Positions 27,223 through 34,628 of a stretch of DNA of 64,000 nt are shown piece after piece (position 1 is the first letter of the stretch; the number at the start of each line of letters is the position of its first letter). Both the position numbers and the translations under genes were made by a program. Source of the stretch: an uncultured Faecalicatena sp. (lineage in GTDB: Bacteria > Bacillota > Clostridia > Lachnospirales > Lachnospiraceae); the NCBI GenBank assembly GCA_948468385.1, contig CAOKHZ010000010.1, forward strand, positions 62,001 to 126,000, in the 5' to 3' direction. The notes under the pieces were generated by a model, which saw only the letters and a program-made list of their open reading frames with translations, had not been told where the DNA came from and ran no database searches.

Positions 27223-28177
27223 AATAACCCTCCTTGTTTTTCCTAATCTTGTCGGCCAGCTCACCAATTTTCCGCAGCCTATGGTTTACCCCCGATTTAC
27301 CGACCGGCGGCGACATGAATTCCCCCAGTTCCTTAAGCGTCGCGTCGGGATGTGACAAGCGTGCAAGTGCCACGTCCTCCAATCCCTCCGGCAATTTTTC
27401 CAACCCAATCGTGTCGCGCAGGTATGTAATGTCCTCCACCTGCTTTACCGCCGCAAAGACCGTCTTATTGATATTGGCCGTCTCGCAGTTCACCTTTCGG
27501 TTCACCGCGTTGCGCATCTCTTTTATTATCCTTACATTCTCCAACTGCATAAGAGAAATGTGCGCTTCCATGATGTTTAACATATCTACGATTTGCTCGC
27601 CCTCTTTCAGGTACACGACGTATACCTTTTTCCGCCGCACGATTTTGGCATCCATCGAGAGACCGCGCATCAGTTCCTGAACTCGCGCCGCCATCTCGCC
27701 CGCGCCGCACACGATTTCAAAATGATAAGATTTGTTCGGGTCGCTCATCGAGCCCGCGGCGAGAAACGCCCCCCGCAAAAAGGCCCGCTTGCAGCAAGGC
27801 TGACGCGTGACGATGGGATTCATCGCCTTGACCTTTTCAAACCCGTTTTGATACTCGTCTATCATCTTGACCGCCTGCAGGACGCGCCGTGCCTCCTCGT
27901 GCCCGTTCACCACTACGGAATAGGAGGTTCCATGCTTTTCCATGTTCCTGCGAACCGAGATGTTAGCATCTATATTAAATGTTTTTTTGAGTAATGTAAA
28001 GACTTTTCTTGCAACAGCCTTATTTTCCGTATGAAATTTTATTCCGTAACGGTCGCGCCCGTCGACCGTGATACAACCACAAAACCCGGCAAGTGCCGCC
28101 AATTCCGCGATTTGGCAATGTCTCGCCTGACTCCACTGATTGGAAATTTCTTCCTTCACATTTGCCGAAAATGACAT
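27215..28177 (-). CDS. whiA: WhiA DNA-binding protein
   Basis: A 320-residue protein with the N-terminal degenerate LAGLIDADG region (ELAALAGFCGCITVDGRD..YGIKFHTEN, then FLRGAFLAAGSMSDPNKSYHFEI) and the C-terminal helix-turn-helix (LEDVALARLSHPDATLKELG, ending SGVNHRLRKIGELAD). In Firmicutes it affects cell division and chromosome segregation. It overlaps the crh-like gene and follows rapZ by 34 nt. The yvcK gene that normally sits between rapZ and whiA is missing. Confidence 0.95.
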   Translation of the reverse strand: MSFSANVKEEISNQWSQARHCQIAELAALAGFCGCITVDGRDRYGIKFHTENKAVARKVFTLLKKTFNIDANISVRRNMEKHGTSYSVVVNGHEEARRVLQAVKMIDEYQNGFEKVKAMNPIVTRQPCCKRAFLRGAFLAAGSMSDPNKSYHFEIVCGAGEMAARVQELMRGLSMDAKIVRRKKVYVVYLKEGEQIVDMLNIMEAHISLMQLENVRIIKEMRNAVNRKVNCETANINKTVFAAVKQVEDITYLRDTIGLEKLPEGLEDVALARLSHPDATLKELGEFMSPPVGKSGVNHRLRKIGELADKIRKNKEGYYD

Positions 28178-28211
28178 ATTTATCCACCCTTACGGCATGG
28201 CCATGCCACGC

Positions 28212-29078
28212 CTATCGCTTGTCAATGTCCCTATGCTCGATGCGCACGCCGTAATCATCGTTTTGCTGCACGAACGTATAAAGTTCGTTCGCCATCGTGA
28301 CCGAACGGTGCTTCCCGCCGGTACAGCCCACCGCGATGACGAGCTGGTTCTTTCCCTCCAAAATATAATTCGGGAGCAAAAATCCAATCAAGTCTTTGAA
28401 TTTCTCCAAAAACTTTTCCGCACGCTCGTCGTTCAAGACATAGTCTTGCACGCCCGCGTCATTGCCTGTCTTTTCCTTCAGTTCCTCCACGTAATACGGA
28501 TTTGGCAGGAAACGCACGTCAAAAACGAGATCCGCGTCTTGCGGGATCCCATACTTGAACCCAAACGACATGATTGTCACGTAAAGGTTTTTAAAATCCT
28601 TTCCCTCCACGAAAATCTTGTCCAATTCGGCCTTGAGCTCCCTTGTCAGCATCCTGCTGGTATCCAGTATATACGTCGCCTTCTTTTTTAAGAACGTGAC
28701 GCGCTCTCGTTCTCTGGAAATCCCTTCTCCGACATGTCCTTCCCCGCCCAACGGGTGCTGCCGCCTCGTCTCCTTATAACGCTTTACCAGCACGTCGTCC
28801 CTCGCGTCAAGAAAAAGGACTTCGCAAGTCGTCATCCTGGCATCCAGCCATGCGGGCGGGACGTCCCCTGCCAGCTCGTCCAGTGCCTGCCCGTTGCGCA
28901 CGTCAATTCCCAGCGCGGCTTTCTTGACGTCCGCGTCGGGAGCCGACAACATTTCGATAAACCTCGGTATCAAGGGAATCGGCAGATTATCCACGCAGAA
29001 GTATCCCGCGTCTTCCAAAATCTTAAGTGCGGTGGATTTCCCCGCCCCGGACATCCCCGTAACAATTACAAGTCTCAT
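28212..29078 (-). CDS. rapZ: RapZ/YvcJ nucleotide-binding protein
   Basis: A 288-residue P-loop protein with Walker A GMSGAGKS, TRRQHPLGGEG, the family signature SFGFKYGIPQDADLVFDVRFLPNPYY, and the C-terminal GCTGGKHRSV that binds RNA or metabolite in RapZ. In Bacillus the homologue YvcJ hydrolyses GTP; in E. coli it controls glmS small RNAs. ATG 29078 is preceded by GGGAGGGG. It lies 32 nt after murB in a murB-rapZ-whiA-crh-like operon, which ties wall synthesis to carbon status. Confidence 0.95.
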   Translation of the reverse strand: MRLVIVTGMSGAGKSTALKILEDAGYFCVDNLPIPLIPRFIEMLSAPDADVKKAALGIDVRNGQALDELAGDVPPAWLDARMTTCEVLFLDARDDVLVKRYKETRRQHPLGGEGHVGEGISRERERVTFLKKKATYILDTSRMLTRELKAELDKIFVEGKDFKNLYVTIMSFGFKYGIPQDADLVFDVRFLPNPYYVEELKEKTGNDAGVQDYVLNDERAEKFLEKFKDLIGFLLPNYILEGKNQLVIAVGCTGGKHRSVTMANELYTFVQQNDDYGVRIEHRDIDKR

Positions 29079-29110
29079 ACCCGCACCCCTCCCGTCAAAC
29101 ATCATCCTTT

Positions 29111-30016
29111 TCAAAACTCTCCTATTCGCTTCACTTCCGGCACGAGGCGTATGCCCGACTGGCGCTCTACCCGCTCCGCCACCTGCTCCATCAAGGAAAG
29201 GATGTCCGCCGCCGTCGCCTTGCCCTTATTAATCACGAACCCACAGTGCTTCTCGGAAACCTGCGCGCCACCAACGGAAAATCCCCGCAGGCCGGCATCC
29301 TCTATCAGTTTTCCGGCAAAATGCCCCTCCGGCCGTTTGAACGTGCTGCCCGCGCTCGGATACTCCAACGGCTGCTTTTCCACCCTGCGCCGCTTTAACT
29401 CGTCCATGTAGTCTTGAATCTGATCCTTGTCGCCCTTTTCCAATTTCATGACCGCACCCAATATAATGTCCTCGTTCGCGGCAAATATGCTGGTTCGATA
29501 GCCAAGCTCGAGTTTTTTCACGGGAATTTCCCGGATTTCCCCGCCCGGCGCAAGCGCGCGCGCGCTGACAATCACCTGCTTCATCTCGCCACCGTACGCG
29601 CCCGCGTTCATCATCACAGCCCCGCCCAGCGTTCCCGGTATCCCGGAAGCAAACTCCAATCCCGTAAGGCTTTCCTGCCGCGCGACCGCGGCCAGCCTGG
29701 CCAGTGAACCCCCGGCCTGCGCGTAAATCAATTCCCCATCCACGCGTATCTCGCCAAGCCCCCGGCCAACCTGAATCATCACGCCGCGATAGCCTTTGTC
29801 TCCCACCAATAAATTACTCCCGTTCCCCAATATATAATGGGAAATATCTTCCTTCGTGACAAATGCGGCCAATTCCGCCAATGCCTCCTCCGATTGGGGC
29901 ATCACGAAATAATCGGCCGGCCCGCCGACGCGAAATGTCGTGTGAGCGCCCATCGGCTCGTCGCGCAACACGTTCTCCTCGCCAAGTATGCCACATAACG
30001 TTTCATATACACTCAT
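29111..30016 (-). CDS. murB: UDP-N-acetylenolpyruvoylglucosamine reductase
   Basis: A 301-residue FAD enzyme for the second step of UDP-MurNAc synthesis. Motifs: HTTFRVGGPADYFV, LGNGSNLLVGD, ASGIPGTLGGAVMMNAGAYG, YPSAGSTFKRPEG with the proton-donor Ser, and the final EVKRIGEF. This is the short type IIb form with Tyr in YRTS. GGAG lies before ATG 30016. It is first in the operon behind the promoter at 30072-30100. Confidence 0.96.
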   Translation of the reverse strand: MSVYETLCGILGEENVLRDEPMGAHTTFRVGGPADYFVMPQSEEALAELAAFVTKEDISHYILGNGSNLLVGDKGYRGVMIQVGRGLGEIRVDGELIYAQAGGSLARLAAVARQESLTGLEFASGIPGTLGGAVMMNAGAYGGEMKQVIVSARALAPGGEIREIPVKKLELGYRTSIFAANEDIILGAVMKLEKGDKDQIQDYMDELKRRRVEKQPLEYPSAGSTFKRPEGHFAGKLIEDAGLRGFSVGGAQVSEKHCGFVINKGKATAADILSLMEQVAERVERQSGIRLVPEVKRIGEF

Positions 30017-30071
30017 GAATAGTCTCCGTTTCTTCTTAACCCTGATATTATATTATGATCTCCTCACTGGT

Positions 30072-30100
30072 ATACTACTACAAATCGTCGTTCTGGTCAA
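30072..30100 (-). promoter_or_regulatory. Promoter for the murB operon
   Basis: Minus strand TTGACC (30095-30100), 17-nt spacer, TAGTAT (30072-30077). Confidence 0.6.
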
Positions 30101-30144
30101 AAGATATTTTCATCATCCGCCATAAATGTTAAGTGCTATAAACA

Positions 30145-30173
30145 TTGCTATAAATCGCCGCACATATTATAAT
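30145..30173 (+). promoter_or_regulatory. Promoter for the pseudouridine synthase
   Basis: TTGCTA (30145-30150), 17-nt spacer, TATAAT (30168-30173). A diverged copy of the TCAAAAAGTCATGC hairpin family (about 30193-30245) follows in the leader, at the same place relative to the start as in the DauR-like gene. Confidence 0.65.
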
Positions 30174-30283
30174 GATGCTATTAATGATATCAGGGGCATC
30201 AAAAAACACGTTTTCATGCTCACACGAAAAAGCATGGCCAGACACGGAGCAATCCACGTATTACTAATGAGAGGAGAATTTTC

Positions 30284-31231
30284 ATGAACCGCACCTTGAC
30301 CTATCAAGTTACCGAAGAAGAAGACGGCCTGCGCGTGGAGCAATATTTACGCCGTCTGGGATTTTCCAGGCAGAACCTGGTCGAATTAAAAAAGATGCCT
30401 GAAAGCATCCTTGTAAATAACATCTGGCATCATCTAAACCACCCCTTGTCAGCCGGGGACGAACTGACGGTTCACATTCACGAAATGACTTCCTCAAAAA
30501 AGATACCGCCTACCCCCTTGCCGCTCGACATCATTTTCGAAGACGAGGATCTTTTGGTGGTCAACAAACCCGCGGGGATGCCGACGCACCCGTCCCAGGG
30601 CAATTATTACAATTCCCTGGCAAACGCCCTCGCCTGGCATTATGGGCAAAAAGGCGAGGCTTTCGTCTTCCGCTGCACGAACCGCCTCGACCGCGACACG
30701 TCCGGGCTGACGGTAATCGCCAAACACATGGTGAGTTCCAACATCCTTTCGCGCATGGCCAGACATCACGAAATTGAGCGGACATATCTGGCCATCGTCC
30801 GTGGCCGTCCGATTCCTGAAAACGGCACCATCGACGCGCCCCTCTCCCGCAAGCCCGGTTCCATCATCGAGCGCACCGTGGACTTCGCCCATGGCGAACG
30901 CGCCGTGACACACTATCACACCGTCGAAGAAAAAAACGGGCACAGCCTCGTCTCGTTACGCCTTGAGACCGGCCGTACCCATCAAATCCGTATTCACATG
31001 AAGCACCTGGGTTATCCGCTGATTGGCGACTACCTCTACAATCCCGACATGGAATATATGACGAGGCAGGCACTGCACAGCGCCCGGCTCTGTTTCACTC
31101 ACCCCGTCAACGGGAGACGGGTGGAATTCTCCTCCCCGCTGCCAAAGGACATGGACGTTTTCGGGTGGGAAAACATTAAGTGGCCGGTATTTCCTTCAAT
31201 TCCAAATAGAATTTCTCCGGATGATCCTTGA
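30284..31231 (+). CDS. RluA-family pseudouridine synthase
   Basis: A 315-residue enzyme that converts uridine to pseudouridine in rRNA. An N-terminal S4-like region is followed by DLLVVNKPAGMPTHPS, the catalytic Asp in NRLDRDTSGLTVIAK, and TGRTHQIRIHMKHLGYPLIGD. The first residue of the usual HRLD motif is Asn, which is tolerated in the family. GAGGAG precedes ATG 30284. The 3' end overlaps the convergent lipoprotein gene by 56 nt. The target site cannot be told. Confidence 0.92.
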   Translation: MNRTLTYQVTEEEDGLRVEQYLRRLGFSRQNLVELKKMPESILVNNIWHHLNHPLSAGDELTVHIHEMTSSKKIPPTPLPLDIIFEDEDLLVVNKPAGMPTHPSQGNYYNSLANALAWHYGQKGEAFVFRCTNRLDRDTSGLTVIAKHMVSSNILSRMARHHEIERTYLAIVRGRPIPENGTIDAPLSRKPGSIIERTVDFAHGERAVTHYHTVEEKNGHSLVSLRLETGRTHQIRIHMKHLGYPLIGDYLYNPDMEYMTRQALHSARLCFTHPVNGRRVEFSSPLPKDMDVFGWENIKWPVFPSIPNRISPDDP

Positions 31232-31598
31232 TATTATATATATACCCATAGGATTCATCCTGCACGTAGGACATCGAAAAGACGGCCTCTCCGTTTTTCA
31301 TGTCCTCTTTTGTCAAATAGACCTCCGCATGCAGTTCCACCGGATACCCGTTCCTATCATAGCTAAAGCGAACCGTCTGAAAATCGTTGTTGACGCAATG
31401 CTCTATAATTTCCATCGCGCACGCCTCCCAGTCTTCCACTTCGCCCGTGTTCGTCACGATTGCCAAGTGCTCAATCGTGCCATGTTCCATGATTACGACA
31501 CGGTTTCGCACCACGTCCATCCCTTCTTCCAGCTCCTCCCGGCCACATCCGGTCAACAACAACGCCCAAACCACTGCCATCCACATCACTCTGCCCAT
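31176..31598 (-). CDS. Small lipoprotein of unknown function
   Basis: A 140-residue protein with signal peptide MGRVMWMAVVWALLLTGC, where the cysteine would be lipidated. The mature part alternates strands (VRFSYDRNGYPVELHAEVYL, AVFSMSYVQDESYGYIYNI) and holds no motif that I recognise. GAGAGG lies 8 nt before ATG 31598; a GTG three codons upstream is less likely. The convergent overlap with the pseudouridine synthase is real on both sides. Confidence 0.65.
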   Translation of the reverse strand: MGRVMWMAVVWALLLTGCGREELEEGMDVVRNRVVIMEHGTIEHLAIVTNTGEVEDWEACAMEIIEHCVNNDFQTVRFSYDRNGYPVELHAEVYLTKEDMKNGEAVFSMSYVQDESYGYIYNIKDHPEKFYLELKEIPAT

Positions 31599-31607
31599 TC
31601 TACGCAC

Positions 31608-31899
31608 CTCTCATCACTTAAGCTTCTTGTTTGACAACTTATAATTTATCAAGTTTTAATACACCAATTTCATTTTAATCAAGTCCTAAGTTTACCAATT
31701 TTGTTTCTATTAACTTTATTTTTTATTACTTTGTATTCCAAAATTTGGTATTTTCATACTCGAAATTAATGTATTTGTTAAATAATAACTTATTTCATAG
31801 GAAATTTCTATCTTTAAATATAAAATTTATAATTATTTTTAAGCTGCAGACCATGGATATTCTCTCAATTGCCGCTTTTCAAAGAAAAGGAGACATAAT
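31608..31899. other. Very AT-rich 290-bp intergenic region
   Basis: No gene is seen. Base composition is far more AT-rich than the surroundings, with many TAATTT and TTTATT runs. It should hold the promoter of the small XRE gene and may mark an insertion point. Confidence 0.45.
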
Positions 31900-32109
31900 A
31901 TGGCGCATTTACACTTAAGAATCAACGAATTACTAAAGGAACAATCCATCAGTAAAAATCGAATTTGCAAAGACTTAGACCTCCCAAGGGGAAATTTCAA
32001 CCGCTACTGCCGGGATGAGTTCCAGAGGGTCGATGCGAATCTCGTGGTAAGGCTATGCCAATATTTCAACTGCGACGTCAAAGACCTCATCGTCTTGGTG
32101 GACGATTAA
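31900..32109 (+). CDS. Small XRE-type helix-turn-helix regulator
   Basis: A 69-residue protein consisting only of a Cro/C1-type helix-turn-helix of the HTH_26 kind (RINELLKEQSISKNRICKDL, then VDANLVVRLCQYFNCDVKDLI). AAAGGAG precedes ATG 31900. It is monocistronic. A perfect 16-bp palindrome GACAACATATGTTGTC lies 59 bp after the stop codon and could be a binding site. The target is unknown. Confidence 0.8.
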   Translation: MAHLHLRINELLKEQSISKNRICKDLDLPRGNFNRYCRDEFQRVDANLVVRLCQYFNCDVKDLIVLVDD

Positions 32110-32167
32110 ACTTTGTCTGCCAAAATACGTCGAAACGGTTTGCTTGCCTTATACTTATCGTATACTC

Positions 32168-32183
32168 GACAACATATGTTGTC
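32168..32183. promoter_or_regulatory. Perfect 16-bp palindrome, possible operator
   Basis: GACAACATATGTTGTC is exactly self-complementary, with no T-tract. It lies in a 400-bp gene-free stretch (32110-32510) that otherwise shows only the proC terminator. Confidence 0.45.
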
Positions 32184-32388
32184 AACCAAGGTTCGGGCAT
32201 ACTTTCCGACAGTTTTCGACAAAAAATCACCCGTAACAAGCAGTTTTACAATCCATGTTCTACGGGTATAGCGTGAAGCACCACGTAAAAATCACCGGCG
32301 CGTGAGCGAACCGATACGACCGTTCCGAATGCCGATGGCACTATTTCACGAGGCACTGAGAAATCACATCGTCAAGGCAAAAAAATAA

Positions 32389-32429
32389 GCAGGGAGCGAA
32401 TCATACCATCGGTATCATTCGTTTCCTGC
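32389..32429 (-). terminator. proC terminator
   Basis: A 19-bp imperfect stem (32389-32407 with 32411-32429); on the minus strand it is followed by a T-rich run opposite 32380-32386. Confidence 0.7.
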
Positions 32430-32510
32430 CATGAACCAGACATTATGGGAAACAGACAAATGTCTATATCTTTAGCTTCCACTCGCGTCGGCCACTGCCG
32501 CCGCAAGTCC

Positions 32511-33305
32511 TCACAAGCTTTTCGACACTTTGGCACAAGCCTTCATTGCCTCAATCATAGCGCTCCGGAAGCCCTTTTCCTCCAACACGCGCACCGCCTC
32601 GATCGTCGTACCCGCGGGCGAGCACACCATGTCCTTCAATTCCCCGGGATGCTTTCCCGTCTCCAAAACCATTTTCGCGCTCCCATACACCGCCTGCGCC
32701 GCAAACGTGTATGCCTGCGCCCGCGGCATCCCCTCGGCCACCGCCGCGTCGGCCATCGCCTCAATCATCAAAAAGACGTATGCCGGCGAACTGCCGCTCA
32801 CCGACACCACCGCGTCCATGAAATGCTCCGCCACCACTTCGGTCTTCCCAATCGCGTTTAAAACGTCCAGCACGCGGGAAAGTTCTTCCCCGGTCACGTT
32901 CTCGTTCGGACAGACCGCCGTCATTCCCTCGCCGACCATCGCCGGGGTATTCGGCATCGTGCGGACAATCTTCAATTCCCTCCCGAATTGCTCCTTCAGC
33001 CAGTCAAGCGTCTTGCCCGGGGCAATCGTGACAATCAGCTGGCTTTCTTTGACCACTCCTTTAATCTGCTCAATCACCGCCTGGTAAAACTGCGGCTTCA
33101 CGGACAAAAACACGATGTCCGCCCGCCTCACGACCTCGACATTGTCTTCCGTCACGAAGATGCCATACGTCTCACGCACTTTATCACGTCCCGACGCGGA
33201 AACGTCCGCCCCGATGATTTCCTGTGGCGTAATGATCCCTTTTTTCATGATGCCGCCCATGATGGCTCCCGCCATGTTCCCCGTTCCGATAAATCCCAAT
33301 TTCAT
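32511..33305 (-). CDS. proC: Pyrroline-5-carboxylate reductase
   Basis: A 264-residue NAD(P)H enzyme for the last step of proline synthesis. The dinucleotide site is KLGFIGTGNMAGAIM; VKPQFYQAV and the C-terminal signature SPAGTTIEAVRVLEEKGFRSAMIEA are diagnostic. AAGGAGGG lies 8 nt before ATG 33305. The acylphosphatase gene lies 32 nt upstream on the same strand, so the two are probably co-transcribed. Confidence 0.95.
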   Translation of the reverse strand: MKLGFIGTGNMAGAIMGGIMKKGIITPQEIIGADVSASGRDKVRETYGIFVTEDNVEVVRRADIVFLSVKPQFYQAVIEQIKGVVKESQLIVTIAPGKTLDWLKEQFGRELKIVRTMPNTPAMVGEGMTAVCPNENVTGEELSRVLDVLNAIGKTEVVAEHFMDAVVSVSGSSPAYVFLMIEAMADAAVAEGMPRAQAYTFAAQAVYGSAKMVLETGKHPGELKDMVCSPAGTTIEAVRVLEEKGFRSAMIEAMKACAKVSKSL

Positions 33306-33337
33306 CTTCCAAACCCTCCTTAATATTGGATACAACG

Positions 33338-33607
33338 CTACCTCGAATCAAATCCCAGTTCCGTTCGCAACGGAATTTCCTCCGTGTCAAGCCAATCAAT
33401 CTGGATGAACTGATTGCGGTTCAACCCGACCAACAACTTTTGAATCATCGGCTCCCGTCCCTGCACTTCCATCAACACCGTACCGTCCCACTCATTTTTC
33501 ACCCAACCGGTCAATCCCAGCGAACGGGCCATGGACTTGGCCGTAAATCGGAAACCCACGCCCTGCACCCGCCCGTGAAACGTGATGCGTTTTCTCACCT
33601 CTGCCAT
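33338..33607 (-). CDS. acyP: Acylphosphatase
   Basis: An 89-residue enzyme that hydrolyses acyl phosphates. The catalytic Arg is in HGRVQGVGFRFTAKSMA and the Asn in GWVKNEWDGTVLMEVQG, as in all members. GGGAGG lies 7 nt before ATG 33607; a 30-residue longer frame has no ribosome site. Co-directional with proC. Confidence 0.93.
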   Translation of the reverse strand: MAEVRKRITFHGRVQGVGFRFTAKSMARSLGLTGWVKNEWDGTVLMEVQGREPMIQKLLVGLNRNQFIQIDWLDTEEIPLRTELGFDSR

Positions 33608-33853
33608 CCAAGTTCCTCCCTTTGTAAAAACATTCCCAGAGTCGCGAAGAGACAGATTCGCCATCTGTACACCGACGCTACCAAGCTCGTAAAACACTTA
33701 CCAGATGTTCATATTATGCGGCATCCTCCCTGCGGTCGGACGACAATCAACGCAAGCATTTTCTCTGTCGAGATTATACCATGCCCCTTTCCAAAAAGGA
33801 ATAAAAAATATTTCACAAAAAAATATTTCCATATTGCAAAACGAAAAATTATA

Positions 33854-33882
33854 TTGAAATTTCATTTCAAACATGCTATTCT
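33854..33882 (+). promoter_or_regulatory. Promoter for the leader RNA ahead of the hydrogenase-maturation genes
   Basis: TTGAAA (33854-33859), 17-nt spacer, TATTCT (33877-33882). The predicted start is about 33890. Confidence 0.65.
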
Positions 33883-33889
33883 AAACTAA

Positions 33890-34065
33890 CATAACGGCCT
33901 CCTAAGCCGTTTCATTTGAAAAAGGTTCTGATTACAAAGGACGGGGGACTCGTACCTGCGTAAGAAGGCTCATGATGGCAATTAAAAATGCGAGGGATAC
34001 GAATTGCGTAGCTCTGTTTTTCATGATGTCCATGTCAGAACCCATTTTCTGACATGGGCATTTTT
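33890..34065 (+). ncRNA. Candidate structured leader or small RNA with its own terminator
   Basis: Starting behind the promoter, the RNA opens with AACGGC-CTCCTAA-GCCGTT, continues through a G-rich core (GGACGGGGGACTCGTACC, GCGAGGGATACGAATTGCG) and ends in a 13-bp terminator stem, GTCCATGTCAGAA with TTCTGACATGGGC, plus T-tract (34028-34065). The gene for the hydrogenase regulator starts about 105 nt later. The layout fits a riboswitch or attenuator, or a separate RNA of about 176 nt. I could not match it to a riboswitch class that I know. Confidence 0.55.
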
Positions 34066-34168
34066 ATGATACATTATTACTTTTCATGGGACAACATGTT
34101 CTATCACACGGTAAACTTCCATTTCCCGTGACGTGATGACCCGTGCATTTTACGGAAAGGAGAATGAC

Positions 34169-34414
34169 ATGGATACAAGAATCGCCCTCGTCGGCATCGT
34201 CCTAAACAACCGCGATTCCGTAGACGAGCTCAACCACCTGCTCAGTCAGTATGGGCAATACATTATCGGACGAATGGGCATCCCATATCGGGAAAAAGAT
34301 TTATCCATCATCAGCGTCGCACTCGACGCTCCGGGGGACGTAATCAGCGCCTTGTCCGGCAAACTAGGAATGCTGCCCGGGGTAAGCACGAAAACCGTAT
34401 ACGCCAAATACTAA
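34169..34414 (+). CDS. TM1266-type putative iron-only hydrogenase system regulator
   Basis: An 81-residue ACT/NikR-C-like protein (MDTRIALVGIVLNNRDSVDE, QYIIGRMGIPYREKDLSIIS, LPGVSTKTVYAKY). This small family is found next to HydE/HydF/HydG genes and is thought to regulate the [FeFe]-hydrogenase system, by context only. AAGGAG lies 6 nt before ATG 34169. hydG follows after a 214-bp spacer with a duplicated segment. Confidence 0.88.
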   Translation: MDTRIALVGIVLNNRDSVDELNHLLSQYGQYIIGRMGIPYREKDLSIISVALDAPGDVISALSGKLGMLPGVSTKTVYAKY

Positions 34415-34431
34415 GTACTTAGTACAAGGCA

Positions 34432-34607
34432 CTAGGCTCGGCAATGCCTCGCCAAGGCGCGCGGAGTCCATTCGCACATAAGCATCCAAAAAACGGATGC
34501 TAAGTGCCGGGTACAAGGTTACTCCGCTTGGCTAGGCTCGGCAATGCCTCGCCAAGGCGCGCGGAGTCCATTCGCACATAAGCATCCAAAAAACGGATGC
34601 TAAGTGC
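34432..34607 (+). repeat. 76-bp perfect direct repeat with a 100-bp period upstream of hydG
   Basis: 34432-34507 is repeated without change at 34532-34607. Each copy contains a GGCTCGGCAATGCC...GCCAAGGC region and ends in the hairpin GCATCC-AAAAAAC-GGATGC followed by TAAGTGC. The second copy leads directly into GGAGGAGG and hydG. The identity implies a recent duplication. Confidence 0.9.
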
Positions 34608-34628
34608 TCATAGGAGGAGGATTTTATT

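Noticed and set aside
28178-28211. Short or decayed yvcK between rapZ and whiA
   Set aside because: Only 34 bp separate the genes, so the gene is absent here.
33890-34065. Leader RNA as a cobalamin, TPP, SAM, glycine, lysine, c-di-GMP or T-box element
   Set aside because: None of the conserved cores I know for these classes could be found in it.
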